A DNA stretch of 64,000 bases from Vespa crabro (taxonomy: Eukaryota; Arthropoda; Insecta; Hymenoptera; Vespidae), in contig NC_060957.1 in NCBI RefSeq assembly GCF_910589235.1, positions 13,296,867-13,360,866 on the forward strand, in the 5' to 3' direction. The notes beneath the pieces were generated by a model. It was given only the letters and a program-made list of their open reading frames with translations. It had not been told where the DNA came from and did no database searches. A program made the position numbers and the translations under genes. Numbering within the stretch: the stretch's first letter is position 1; every line of letters starts with the position of its first letter. Of this stretch, positions 26,418 through 37,956 are shown piece after piece.

Positions 26418-26617
26418 TCATGTGCAACATCTACGCCGTGGAAATATTCTCGTATCGACTCGAGCTCTTGGATAATGAGGAAACGATGCAAAGTGACCGT
26501 TCCTCGTCGAACGTTCCTCCTCCTTCTCCTCCTCTACCCCGCGATTCGAGTGGTGCCTCTGTAACAGCTGTTGCCTCTGCTCCAAATAGTAATCCCGTTC
26601 TCTTGGTCGTTGTCGAT
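26418..26617 (-). CDS. Probable last coding exon of minus-strand ECM gene (basic tail)
   Basis: On the minus strand a textbook acceptor (TTTTGTATTTTTTCAG) is followed by a phase-1 open frame of 65 codons ending TGA at 26420-26418. The peptide is rich in Arg, Gln, Glu, His and Tyr (for example R-P-R-E-R-D-Y-Y-L-E-Q-R-Q-Q-L-L-Q-R-H-H) and ends R-R-R-C-C-T. Composition and phase match the exon at 40310-40016, which ends in phase 1; the junction codon would be TAT (Tyr). No domain is recognised, and a 13.4-kb intron is required. The plus strand is also open here (26405-26641), but the splice signal and composition favour the minus strand. An alternative 3' end of the gene is possible. Confidence 0.5.
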
Positions 26618-26953
26618 CTGAAAAAATACAAAATGAATTAACATCACGAGGAACGATCGAACGTTATAATCATCGATCTCTCTCTCTTTTATTCCTTATA
26701 TTTTCTTCCTTTCACCTCCATCATCGTCTCAATCAACTTCTTTACCTTCTCATTTTCCCTTTACTGACAACTTTAATATAACAACGTTTCCAAATTATTA
26801 TTTACCTTAAGGATTTCCTTTGTAATTGGTAACTTTGATACCTACATAGAAACTTTTTCATTAACTTTACGGTAAGTACTTTAAGTACGGTAAGTAATTT
26901 ATTATTATTATTGTTGTTGTTATTGTTATTATTATTACTATTATTATTATTAC

Positions 26954-26993
<40 letters not shown>

Positions 26994-28233
26994 GGTTTTT
27001 AATTTTCAATACGCTTTGTCCTTTTTCGTTTCTTTTCATTTTTTTCGTTCGTTCGTTCGTTCGTTCTTTCTTGTTTTCCCTTTTTACTTTTTTTTTTTTT
27101 TTTTTATTTTCCCGTTAATCGAGCTAGCTTCGTGAATTTGTTTGGTTTGCTTTTGTTATTTTTTTTTCTTTTTTGTTTCTTGTTTTTTTTTTTTTTTTTA
27201 TTTTTTTTTTTCTTAATAAACAAAATCGATTAATTTCTTGAAATAAATTAAATCGGGATAAGACGAAGATGTTCTTTTTCTTTCTTTCTTTCTTTATTTT
27301 CTTTCCTTTTCTTCCTGTTTTTTTTTTCTTTCTCTTTTCTTCTAAATGAAAGTTTTCTTCTTCAAACAAGGAAAAGAAGGCGAGTTCTTTTTATTTTGTC
27401 TTAGTTTATTAAGTTCGATAAAGAAATTTGACAAATTTAAATTAACTTGATTTTGAAGTATTTTTATAACTTCGTTCTTTTTTCTTTTTTTTTTTTTAGA
27501 CGTAAATTAATTAAGATTAATTAATCAGGTCTTTTCATTTTTTCTTTGGTTCTTATTTTTCATTTTAATGATCAGATTTTTCTTTTTTTTTTTCTACTTT
27601 TTCTTTTCCTTCTTTCTTTTTTTTTTTTTTTTTTTTCTCTTGAAACACGTTAAAACACGTTAAATAGGAGAATTTACGAAGGAGAAGATTTAGTGACTGT
27701 TATCATTGGACACTTTGAAGGAGACCTAAGAATAGCCAAGAGTTGGACGTCATCGACAACGATTAACGTAAAAGCAGTTCAATTTACCTAACTGCTTGCT
27801 CTTCGTCTTATTCCGAAGTGGTTCGACCCATTTTTCACGTTTCACACAGTCTCATTTTCAATCTCATTTACGAGGACTCGAAAGAATTAGATTAAATATC
27901 GTCAATGTACTAACTCATAAAATATTTCTAATGGTAAAATTGTTAAGAAAAATATCATGGAGATTTTTTTCCTCTTTCTTCTTGTTTTTTTTTTTTTTCC
28001 TTTTTATTTTCTGTGTGTGCGTGTTCTTCTTTTTTTTTTTCTTCGCTCGAAACTCAAGGCAACTCGAGATAAGTTCAGCGAACGGTATTTGATATATAAT
28101 CGAGTCTCGAAAACGAGGACACTGAGAGACCACACGCATGAATATCTTCCATCGATTTATCTATTTTGTATGTTATATATATATATATATATATACATGC
28201 ATATATATATATGTGTGTGTGTGTGTGTGTATA

Positions 28234-28288
<55 letters not shown>

Positions 28289-28658
28289 ATGTATTTGCCA
28301 TCTCGTGAACTCTGCGAATCTAGGACAGAATGTTGGGGCACGTGTCGTCAGGGGCCAAGTCTCTGGAATGTTTTTCCAGATGCTCTCTTATATATATGTA
28401 TGTATGTATGTATATATATATGTATATATATGTATGTCACTATGATAGCTCGCTCAACCAAGTTTTACCTCCACGTGATCCAGTTAAAAGCCGATTACAA
28501 TTTTCAATGAGCTTTATCGTCGTTAAATCACTTGACGGGGTTGGACCCATTGAACGAGATGTCGGTTCTCGATAAAGAGATTCTACAATATATCGTAGCT
28601 TACACCTTCGATTGGATCGAACTTCGAAAGAAAAAGAAAATGGAGAAGTGTGAAAAAG

Positions 28659-28689
<31 letters not shown>

Positions 28690-28814
28690 CCAAGTAGTAC
28701 TTGAGAAGAAGTAAAAGAAGATATCGTTTTTGATCAACGATCCATTTCTGAGAAAAAGAAGGAAAAAAAGAAAGAATGAAAGGAAAGAAACAAACAAACA
28801 AAAAATGTCCCTAG

Positions 28815-28887
28815 CGTCGTCTATGATAAATTTCACTGTCGTTGTGAATTCATTAAAATGATAGTTCGTGATATTTTTGCTTTCTTT

Positions 28888-28926
<39 letters not shown>

Positions 28927-29580
28927 AATCGAAAATCCGTTCCCTTCGCGTTACTTCTTTTTTGTTTTTTTTTCTAAATCGTATTCTAAATAATATAAAT
29001 ATTTTTCTCATGTTTCATGATACATTGTATCGATGACGATTTTATTAATAACAGTTGGAAATCTGAGTTTCTCTTTATAGCGCGATCGATTCTAAATTAT
29101 AAAGAAATGAACAAAAAAAAAAAAAAGAAAAAGAAAAAAAAAACAAAAGAAAAGAAGAAATAAAGAAAAGCTCTTCTCAGTATCTATGATAAATTTGATT
29201 AATCAAAATTAGCATCATAACGATTGGAAATCGTTTAATTAAATTTACAAACTTTAATCCTTTTAACTAATAAGGATATAAATATTTTTTTTTGTGTAAT
29301 AAAAAGTCGTTTTTTGGCGCGATCGATTATAAATTGATAAAAAGGAAAGAAAAAAAAAAAAAAAAGAAGAAAAGAAAAGAAAGATTTTAATTAAATTTGA
29401 CGACGTTTCTACTTTCTTTTTCTTTTCGTACCTTGAAAATCATTTGATCGAGGTCGACTTCGAATAAGAAAAAAAAAAAAGAAAGAAAAAAAAAAGAAAA
29501 AGAAAAAGGAAAAAAAAAATTCACGATCCACCATAAATACGATCAATATAAATTTTATTAATACCATTAATAACTAAGTA
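28815..29580. repeat. Degenerate tandem duplication, units of about 240-360 bp
   Basis: CTATGATAAATTT recurs at 28820 and 29184. GCGCGATCGAT followed by TNTAAATT recurs at 29080 and 29317. Each landmark is followed by a poly-A/AAAG stretch, and a diverged third copy appears near 29530. The order of landmarks is preserved. Confidence 0.6.
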
Positions 29581-30238
29581 ATGATTAATTTATATGCGTC
29601 GAAATTCGGAACGGTTTGAATTAAAATGAAGTGTCCTCTCGAGTAAAAGGAAGTTAAGAAAAAACTGTTGGAGGTTGCGTGTTGTTAATAGAACGATTAT
29701 ATAAACCATAAACTACTCTCTCTCTCTCTCTCTCTCTAAGCTATGTGAGAATGAGAGGATAGTTGAAGTTAGCGGCTCTTCTTTATACACCCTAATTGTA
29801 AGTGGCTGTCGTCATCCCTGGGAAGTCTTCTCACGAGTTTTAAAAGCGATACAAAGAAGAAGGCCAAAGAGCGATGAGTTTTGCGAATTATATTTTTTTT
29901 CTTTTTAACATTCGTATGTGTACTCGTATCTCAATAAAAAAAAAAAAAAAAAAAAAAGAAGGAAAAACCCAGATTTATCTACCAATAATAAAACACATTA
30001 TATTATTATAATATGTATAACTATTACTGGTAATATATATATATATAAAGAAAAAAATATTATAGTAAAATATTGCGAGTGTACTGCAAATGATAGTTAT
30101 TAAAATTTACTATTAAAAAAAATTCGAATTTATGCTAATCAATTTTATTTTATCTATACCCATCAATATAGATTATTTTAATTTTAAAATGATAAAAATT
30201 TATAATTTATTATTTTAATAGCAATTTCGTATTCCATC

Positions 30239-30276
<38 letters not shown>

Positions 30277-30277
30277 A

Positions 30278-30309
<32 letters not shown>

Positions 30310-30379
30310 TTATCTCTCTTTCCTCATAGTTACCATCTCTGTTTTCTACAGTGCTCTCTACCTCTTTCATCTCCTTGAC

Positions 30380-30466
30380 TTCGTCGTCGTCGTTGTCGTC
30401 GTCATCGTCGTCGTCGTCGTAGTCTTTGTCATCGTCGTCTTCGTCGTTGTCGTTGTCGTTGTCGTA
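30380..30466. repeat. (CGT)n trinucleotide tract
   Basis: An interrupted (CGT)n/(TTG) tract. One minus-strand frame reads as poly-Asp without an ATG or acceptor and with stops just upstream, so it is treated as repeat rather than gene. Confidence 0.8.
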
Positions 30467-31099
30467 GCTGCCCTCGTTTCCTTTTATGCATTATTAATAG
30501 TGCACTGTTAACTGAGCTCTTCTCTATCTCTTTCTCTCTTTCTCTTTCAATCTCTTTCTCTCTTATTCTTTCTTTCTCTTTCTTACTCTTCTTACTTCTA
30601 TCTTCTATCATCTTTTCTTACTCTTCCTCGTGTAGTTACGTTCACATAAATCACCGAAGAAACGACGTACGAGTCGAACTCTCGTCCTCGATCGTAAATC
30701 AATGATCATAACGATCGCGAGAATCATTGAGCGTCGAATCAACGTCGATGAGAAGAAAAAGAAGAGAAAGAACAAAGAATGAGAGAGAGAAAGAGAGAAA
30801 GTATGTGTGTGTGTGTGTGTGTGTGTGTGTTTGATAAAAATTCTTCGAACGTAGAAGCTGGTTAACATCTACTATGATCTCGTAAATCTTCTTCGTTTCT
30901 AAAGAGAACTCGACGAAAAGGGTAGAAAAATATTATCTATTTATAAAATACAAGTGTTTCCAAATTTGCCGTATAGAAATCCAAACGAATCCGTTATTTA
31001 TCTACGAGGATGAAAAGGAAAGAAAAAAGAAGAAAAATAAATAAATAAATGAAAAGAGAAATAAAATGCAAAAAAATAATTGTTTAATACAAAAAAAAA

Positions 31100-31143
<44 letters not shown>

Positions 31144-31215
31144 TGATTAAGCTCGTTGATAAAGCTCGTGACTATTTATATAAAATTTCTTCCTACAGGT
31201 TCGATCTTATAACGA

Positions 31216-31221
31216 TTTATT
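31216..31221 (-). promoter_or_regulatory. Candidate polyadenylation signal AATAAA of the nested gene
   Basis: AATAAA on the minus strand 145 nt beyond the TAG at 31368-31366. The location fits a short 3' UTR. Confidence 0.45.
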
Positions 31222-31365
31222 GTTATTAGGTTAGCCAGTGCTTGTATATATATATGTGTGTGTGTGTATTTGTAAAAAAATAAAAAAAAAGAAAAGAAAA
31301 GAAAGAAAAAAGGGGAGGAAAAACCAAGAGAAAAAATTTTGTACTCGTAAAAAGTTCGACGACTT

Positions 31366-33954
31366 CTAAATAACATTTTGATCGATCAAATTCGACTTGA
31401 TCTCGGTTACATTTAATAGATCCTGCAACTCTTTCAATTCCGAAACGGATAAGATCGATTCGAGTTCGGGTGATATAGCGTCCTTCAAACTCAAAGACGC
31501 TAAATCGACGGTGTCAATGTTACCGTCGTTCTTCAACAGTTGCTTCAACTTTTTAATGTAATTCTTTAAACCCGTTTGAACGGCCAAACCAACTTTCGAA
31601 TCGGCACGTGACAATCTACGACGTATTGGCCTTTCCTTTTCCAATGTCATTTCGTCACGACAATTAATGTTCGAGGATTTTTGAGTTCGCGAATCGTTCT
31701 TATCCAATATCAAAGTGTCTCTTGATACGACGGCCGATCGAGGACACGTATCCATCTTGATTAATGATTTATTTCCATTCGTGAAGATCTCGTGAGTTTT
31801 GTCGAAATTTTTCACCTCGGTGATTACTTTCTTCGGTGTATTCTTTTTCCTAATCGAAATATTCAAACCCTCTTTATTGGCCATCGATATCTCGTTGTTA
31901 CTTTTACGAGTAAGAATCGATTGGAGGTTTGTTATGTTCTTCTTCGATTCGTTTTCGTCATCGATCGAATTAACGAAACGTTCGCGCAAAACTTTCGTAG
32001 TCGTTCGACATTCGCCGATCGTTTTTTCGAAAGATCCATCGCACTTTGAATTCGCCGAACGTTCTCCATAATTTTTGAAAATTTCTTTATTATCGTTAAT
32101 CGAATTAATTAAATCAGAATTATTGTCAATCATATTCCTTGACTTTTGACGTGATCTACGATTATCACGTTCCTCATGTTGAAACTTTAGAGAACTTATG
32201 CCAACGACATTCTCACAGAGAGAACCCCTTGATTTTCCATCGTCATTTCCAAAGGTACCGTGAAACTTCGGTACCAAAAATCTCGAGGAAATGCTCGTCG
32301 ATGGTTCAAAGTTTTTGGACGGAATCATCGGTCTTATCAAATTGAACGAAGAAATCTCATTTTCCTTCGAATTCGATCGTAACGATCCTATACCTTTAAG
32401 GCAATCGTAATTCTTTATTGCATTTAAACCGTCAATACGTTCGCTCTTCGTACGATCCTCGATCGTTTTCCCTTTCTCCGTTAAAGTTAAATTTGCCGAT
32501 CTTGGCCTTGGCGAGTATGGCCTTGAACCAAATGTAGAGGAACGTTCGACAGTAGTTCGTAATTTAGCTCTTTTAGATTTCTCAAATGTCTTCTTTCTCT
32601 CTGGCCTGTTGTTTCCATATTTTCTATTGAACGATACCGAGGGATTACCGTTGATCCATGGAAGAAGTTTCCTCGTTGTTTTACGATCTCTCGAAGACGG
32701 AACCGAGGAATCACGTGAATAATTTGACATAACGTCACGGTTACTATCCAACTCGCTTGAACTCGCCGTACTGACGTTTATAATGGAGTCCCTATCGGGT
32801 TTAACGATCGACGTTGCCAACTTTCTACGTACAGGTTTGACAATATCATTGCTCGTCTTAGATCCAAAGTATTTCCTTGTTTGTACTTGATCGACGTTCG
32901 AACTTCTCCGTAGTTTTCTTCGAATCGAGTTTGAATCAACCAGACCACCGGCTCCAATGTGTCTCCCTTTCCTCAACCATTCGGAATCCTTTCTCGAGTT
33001 AATCGATCCGTACGTTGATTCCTTCGGTTCCGCTTTGTTGCTCGCCATTCTCGAATCCTTTTTATCGTTCGATTGGTTAGAAAAATTCTTATTCTTCGAT
33101 TTGATATTATTTCGTTTACATTCTACGTAACTATTATCAACTATCTCCTTATCCCGATCGGTCTCTTTCGAATAACAAAGATTCATCGTATCCGTACCTA
33201 TTTCATTGGTCTCTCGTTTGCGTATACCCTTAACAAGAAAATGATCCAAAGGATGTAAAAACTCTACCTCTTTCTTGCTCATACCAGAGGTCGCGTCATA
33301 ATATTCCTCAATGAAATCGAAAAAACTATGATCATAATTGTCGTTCAATCTTATACCGAGCATAGAGTCCGACGTATTTAAATGTATAGAATTGAATATA
33401 ACGTCGCCCGGTGGCTGATGATTTTTATAACGTTTCTTAAGGCTCGCCTCGATGAGTTTATGACGATACGCATTGTAATTGAAAGTTGATATATCGATAA
33501 TAGGTAATTCGGAATTTGTTACAACGAACGAGGATGATCTTTCAACCGGCACATCCTTTATTTCGTTATTTCTTTTAATTAATGTACCCGTAAATTTGTC
33601 CTGATCGCATTGTCCTACGTCATCCTCATTTAATTCGTAACGACTAGCTCGATCAACGATACTATTTGAACAAAGATTCGGCGTTGATACTGTTCTACGA
33701 TTTGAATCTACGTTAAATTCTAAATCGTAATCCGAACTGGAACTTGAATCGATTGTTGGAATTGGTGCTGGATAATGCATCACAACGGCCCTTCGTATAC
33801 GCTCCTCCGAACTCCTAATACTCGTTCGTCCAGTTTCATGATGATATTCCTTTATATTTGAACCGCCTGAGGGTGAACCAGCAGCAGCTATCCTTCTTCT
33901 CGGATCCCTCTTATTCCATCTCCCGTTCGATCCATTCTCGTTCCTTGATTTCCC
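31366..33954 (-). CDS. Nested gene, exon 2: long basic Ser-rich tail of an unrecognised membrane protein
   Basis: A single open frame of 862 codons ends at TAG (31368-31366). The acceptor is GTCGGCTTAG before 33954, phase 0, preceded in frame by a stop inside the intron, so the exon starts there. The first residues are strongly basic (R-W-N-K-R-D-P-R-R-R), as expected just inside a membrane. The bulk is rich in Ser, Asn, Lys, Arg and Asp and looks disordered. A more ordered acidic/aromatic patch (F-F-D-F-I-E-E-Y-Y) leads to F-L-H-P-L-D-H-F-L at about residues 253-290 of the whole protein. The last 76 residues are predicted helical and Leu-rich (K-N-Y-I-K-K-L-K-Q-L-L-K; S-E-L-K-E-L-Q-D-L-L). 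It lies on the same strand within the proposed last intron of the ECM gene. Codon use is normal for the window and no frame breaks were seen. Family not recognised. Confidence 0.85.
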   Translation of the reverse strand, partial: GKSRNENGSNGRWNKRDPRRRIAAAGSPSGGSNIKEYHHETGRTSIRSSEERIRRAVVMHYPAPIPTIDSSSSSDYDLEFNVDSNRRTVSTPNLCSNSIVDRASRYELNEDDVGQCDQDKFTGTLIKRNNEIKDVPVERSSSFVVTNSELPIIDISTFNYNAYRHKLIEASLKKRYKNHQPPGDVIFNSIHLNTSDSMLGIRLNDNYDHSFFDFIEEYYDATSGMSKKEVEFLHPLDHFLVKGIRKRETNEIGTDTMNLCYSKETDRDKEIVDNSYVECKRNNIKSKNKNFSNQSNDKKDSRMASNKAEPKESTYGSINSRKDSEWLRKGRHIGAGGLVDSNSIRRKLRRSSNVDQVQTRKYFGSKTSNDIVKPVRRKLATSIVKPDRDSIINVSTASSSELDSNRDVMSNYSRDSSVPSSRDRKTTRKLLPWINGNPSVSFNRKYGNNRPERKKTFEKSKRAKLRTTVERSSTFGSRPYSPRPRSANLTLTEKGKTIEDRTKSERIDGLNAIKNYDCLKGIGSLRSNSKENEISSFNLIRPMIPSKNFEPSTSISSRFLVPKFHGTFGNDDGKSRGSLCENVVGISSLKFQHEERDNRRSRQKSRNMIDNNSDLINSINDNKEIFKNYGERSANSKCDGSFEKTIGECRTTTKVLRERFVNSIDDENESKKNITNLQSILTRKSNNEISMANKEGLNISIRKKNTPKKVITEVKNFDKTHEIFTNGNKSLIKMDTCPRSAVVSRDTLILDKNDSRTQKSSNINCRDEMTLEKERPIRRRLSRADSKVGLAVQTGLKNYIKKLKQLLKNDGNIDTVDLASLSLKDAISPELESILSVSELKELQDLLNVTEIKSNLIDQNVI

Positions 33955-34065
33955 CTAAGCCGACGCGAGAAAGTGCAGAGATATTTGGAATTTGAGAAGT
34001 GCATTCAAACAAAGAGATTCATTCGATGAAAAGCGTTATTATCGCCCGCGGACATGCTTATTGAT

Positions 34066-34158
<93 letters not shown>

Positions 34159-34467
34159 TCTATCTCTCCCTCTCTCTATCTGTCTGCTGTCTGTCCGTCC
34201 AAATATGTCTTTGTCCGTAGATAGGATTTACTTTTTTCTTTTTTCTATTTTCTTTGCGAACTGACGTGATTCATCAAAAACGAGGACACATTTTTCTTTC
34301 CCTTTCTTTCTTTTCTTTTCTTTTCCTTTAATTTCTTTTTTCTTTTTTCTTTCTTTCTTTCTTTTTCTTTTTTTTTTTTTTTTCTTTTTAATCAAAGATC
34401 ATATCGTTCGAAAAGCAAAGCTAAGTCCAATCTCTTTACGTCGTGTGTTTATAGTAAGACGTTATGT

Positions 34468-34525
<58 letters not shown>

Positions 34526-34565
34526 AGAAAAAAAAAGAGAGATGAAGAAAGAAGATATGAAAAAA

Positions 34566-34596
<31 letters not shown>

Positions 34597-34810
34597 GAAA
34601 GAAAGAAAAAAAATGTGCGTACGCGAGAGAAGGGGAAAAGGGGAGAGAAGAAAAAAAGAAAGAAAAAACACCTCTCTCTCTCTCTCTCTCTCTCGCCTGT
34701 CACATACAAACGAACACCAATGAATAATCACTTTGATAACTATGTTAATAAAATTTAACGGGCAATTTAATTTATATAAAGATTATTAAAGGAATCCTCG
34801 TGATACGTAC
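33955..34810 (-). other. Intron of the nested gene, with opposed (CT)n and (GA)n arms
   Basis: An 856-nt intron with donor GTACGT and acceptor GGCTTAG, phase 0. On the plus strand it carries about 85 nt of (CT)n at 34069-34153, (GA)n at 34469-34521 and a shorter (CT)n at 34673-34695, plus poly-A/T stretches. The complementary arms could pair in the pre-mRNA. Confidence 0.65.
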
Positions 34811-34948
34811 GAGATAAAATATTAGATTGGCGAACAATGGTACAGCCAATAGGATAACAAATGCCAAAACGAAAATGCTTTCGACGATGAACGGCGGCGA
34901 GGATTGTAAGGTTAAAATGAATTTGGTTGAATCGACGACGCTCAGCAT
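34811..34948 (-). CDS. Nested gene, exon 1: start codon and membrane anchor
   Basis: The minus strand reads ATG at 34948-34946, 46 codons, then donor GTACGT at 34810. An in-frame TAG 54 nt upstream (35002-35000), with no other ATG between, supports this Met as the start, unless an acceptor lies just after that stop and an upstream exon exists. Residues 20-44 are a continuous hydrophobic stretch (F-I-V-E-S-I-F-V-L-A-F-V-I-L-L-A-V-P-L-F) preceded by a short polar N-terminus. Exon 2 resumes in phase 0 with basic residues. By the positive-inside rule this suggests a signal-anchor protein with N-terminus outside and C-terminus in the cytosol. The total product is about 908 residues. Confidence 0.6.
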
Positions 34949-35215
34949 CCCGTCGGGTTCGATTTTGTCGGTCCACCAACAATCAATGGAAACGTTCCTC
35001 TATCGTTCTTCATGTTAGGATAGTAAAGATCGAACAAACATGAAATATCAGATAGAAAATGATAGAAGGAATCGATCGGCGTATTCTTTCCTGTCAACTC
35101 TTGAGCGACAGGAAACGTCTACCATAGTCAAACGATATTCTTCCATCTATTCGCCAATCGTACCAATCATATTCCTTGTATCCTTTTTTTTTCTTTGTCT
35201 TTTTTTTTTCTTTGT

Positions 35216-35254
<39 letters not shown>

Positions 35255-35855
35255 ATTCTATTCTATTCTATTTTCCCTCGTGCTATTCGTTTTCTACGAT
35301 AATATACGTATCCAGATCTCGAATATGTGAGAGATATCGAGGATTCCTCTTTCTTTCACTATTCTTCTCTCTCTCTCTCTCTCTCTCTCTCTTCTTCTTT
35401 CTCTCTCTTTCGCTCTCACTCGTTTTTCTTTTTCTCTTTTACTTTTTTTCTTCTTCTTCTTCTTCTTCTTCTTCTTCCTTTTTTTCTCTTTTTTCTTTTT
35501 TCTTTTTTTTTTTTTTTTTTTTAGGTCACCGAGTATTTCCATTGGCAACGAGTACGAATAACTTCGCGTTATTTGCGTTTCCTGTGTTCACTGTCTGCCG
35601 TTTTACTCGCCAAGGGAGCACCTTTGATTTTTGCACCATAGAATACAATATCGTCGATTCTATGCGGTTTCGTAAGTTTGCCTCCATCGCCGGCTATTTC
35701 ATTTTCTACGAATGTTTAACGAACCGTTGACCAGATTCAATTTGTTAAAAAGAAAAAAAAAAGAAAAAAAAAAGGAGGGAAAAAGAAGAGGAGAAAAAAA
35801 GTGAAAGAAAAACAAAGAGGAAAGGGAAAAGGTATAAGAAAAAGATGAAGAAGAA

Positions 35856-35902
<47 letters not shown>

Positions 35903-36464
35903 AAAATAATAAAGAATAGTAATAACAATAATAACAGTAATAATAATAATAATAGTAATAAAAATTTAGAAATTCGATCGAATCGATTTCGACACTCAAG
36001 GTTAACGGGAGAGGAAGAAAGAAAAAAAAAAAAAAAGAAATGAGACAAAGAAAAGAAAAAATACAAATAAAAATTAAAAGGAAATTATATCGATAAAAAT
36101 TCAAAAGGCAAATTTAACTAGCCAATTGACAAAATATAATAATTATTTGACTCAAGTAAATAAAACGAAGTTATCGTTTGTTTTGAATACTTATATACGG
36201 AAACTGTTACGTTCGGCTATCGTTTGCTAATCACCTTACGGTTCCACGACGACAATAAAACGACGACGACGACGACGACAACGACGACGACGACGTTGTC
36301 GGCCGGTAGCAACTATTTGCTAAACTATGCACAGAACTCTCATAATGGATAAGTTCGTTTAAACGTTGCCAGAATAATAACACAACATGGTGTCTGCCTG
36401 TTCAGCCTTCTAATATTCTAACGACGACGAAAACGCAGACTCTGCAAGCTATCCGAGATGAAGA

Positions 36465-36504
<40 letters not shown>

Positions 36505-36897
36505 ATATGTGTATATATATATATATGTACATATATATATATATATCTTTTTGGCCTTGTCTTTCTCTTTCGCTCTAACGCATCTCCCTCTAACACGTTA
36601 ATCTAACAGTTTCATTAAAGCCGATCATTCTCTATCGAAACCGTCGACTCGCGAAATTTCTCTCGAAAGCATCACCATTGTTGTATCCATTAAAACGCTT
36701 TCACGTTCAGCGACCAATACTTTTCTTCTTTCTTTTTTTTCTTTCCCTTCTTCTTTTTAACAACCCCACCATCTCTTTTCCCAACCAGATTTTCCTTTCA
36801 TTTTATCTTTTTTTCTTCCTTCTTTTTTTCGGTCTTCTTTCTCTTCCTCTTTCACTTCCTCTTCCATTTGTCGTTCTTCCTCTATCTCGAGAGATAG

Positions 36898-36938
<41 letters not shown>

Positions 36939-37774
36939 TAATGGATTCACATTTTGTTCTGGTAACATTATTTTGTAATGGATTCAACCATCACGAAAAG
37001 AGACAAGAAGATCCATTAACGTTTGATCGAAAACCAAATTGGCTAATCTAAATGTAATAGACGGTCAATGTGATAAACTGTTTTGCAAATTATTACGGAC
37101 AATTCTCAATGTCGAATTGTTGCTCGTCTTTTCCTTCTTCTATTTTTTCTCTCTTTTTCTTTTCCTTTTCTTTCGTTTTTTTTTTTTTTTTTTTTTTTTT
37201 TTCATTTTGTTTGTTTCAAATTTAACGTCAAATCACTAAGGAATATTATATATAAAAGACGAATTAACATTTATCTCTTTTTCTTTCCGTCTTTTTTTTT
37301 CTTTTCTTTTCTTCCCCCTTTCCTTTCGCGGCAGTAAATTCTGATTTTCTTTTTTTTTCCTCTCTCTCTCTCTCTCTCCTTTCTTTTTGTTTTTCTTTCT
37401 TTCTTTTTCTTTTTTTTTTTTTTTTTTTTTTTCTTTATCACGAATATCAGATTCGTCGGGATTCAAGCGTTGGGATATAGATAGCCTTTTGTTAGAAGCT
37501 TTTGCGATGCCATTAATTTTGTGGTAAGCGCATTCGGTAGAATTTACCGAAGGATGCCATGGAAATAATGAGAAACGAGAATCCGTGGCCTTTCTTCGAA
37601 TTCCATCGAGCTAAAAAATGCATCGGAGCGTATTTCGAATGTCGACGAAAAAATTACATGCAAGAATTTAATAGATATCCACCATTCGCTTATATCTCGA
37701 ATGTGATGCGAGGCGAACTAACGAATAAATTAAATTTTTAAATCCCACTTATCCGATTTCCTTTACTTCTAAAC

Positions 37775-37831
<57 letters not shown>

Positions 37832-37894
37832 AGAAAAAAAGAAAAAAAGAAGAACAAAACAAAAAGAAAAAGATTAAAAGTAACTCAGAGATAA

Positions 37895-37956
<62 letters not shown>

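Larger units (their letters stand above)
26618..31365. other. Distal part of the last intron of the minus-strand ECM gene
   Basis: Contents: (ATT)n 26898-26993, poly-T blocks 27080-27330 and 27480-27640, (TA)n 28160-28280, (CT)n 28890-28922, the degenerate tandem repeat 28815-29580, (CT)n 30241-30310, (GTC)n-type trinucleotide tract 30380-30466, (GT)n 30804-30831 and (TA)n 31105-31140. A 40-codon open frame at 27668-27791 (plus) is discussed under findings. Complex sequence at 28300-28620 gave no recognisable product. Confidence 0.55.

Noticed and set aside
26405..26641. 78-codon plus-strand frame with Pro/Ser-rich sequence
   Set aside because: The minus strand has a consensus acceptor and a phase-compatible frame. 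The plus frame begins in a repeat and has no splice context. Not fully excluded.
30360..30480. Asp-rich minus-strand frame
   Set aside because: It comes from a (CGT)n tract, has stops immediately upstream, no ATG and no acceptor.
36940..37060. 36-codon plus-strand frame starting at the ATG near 36951
   Set aside because: Short, no splice signals or conservation evidence, and it overlaps a repeat edge.
37559..37741. 60-codon plus-strand frame beginning MEIMRNENPW
   Set aside because: The composition is protein-like, but there is no start context, splice partner or recognisable domain. Too weak to call.
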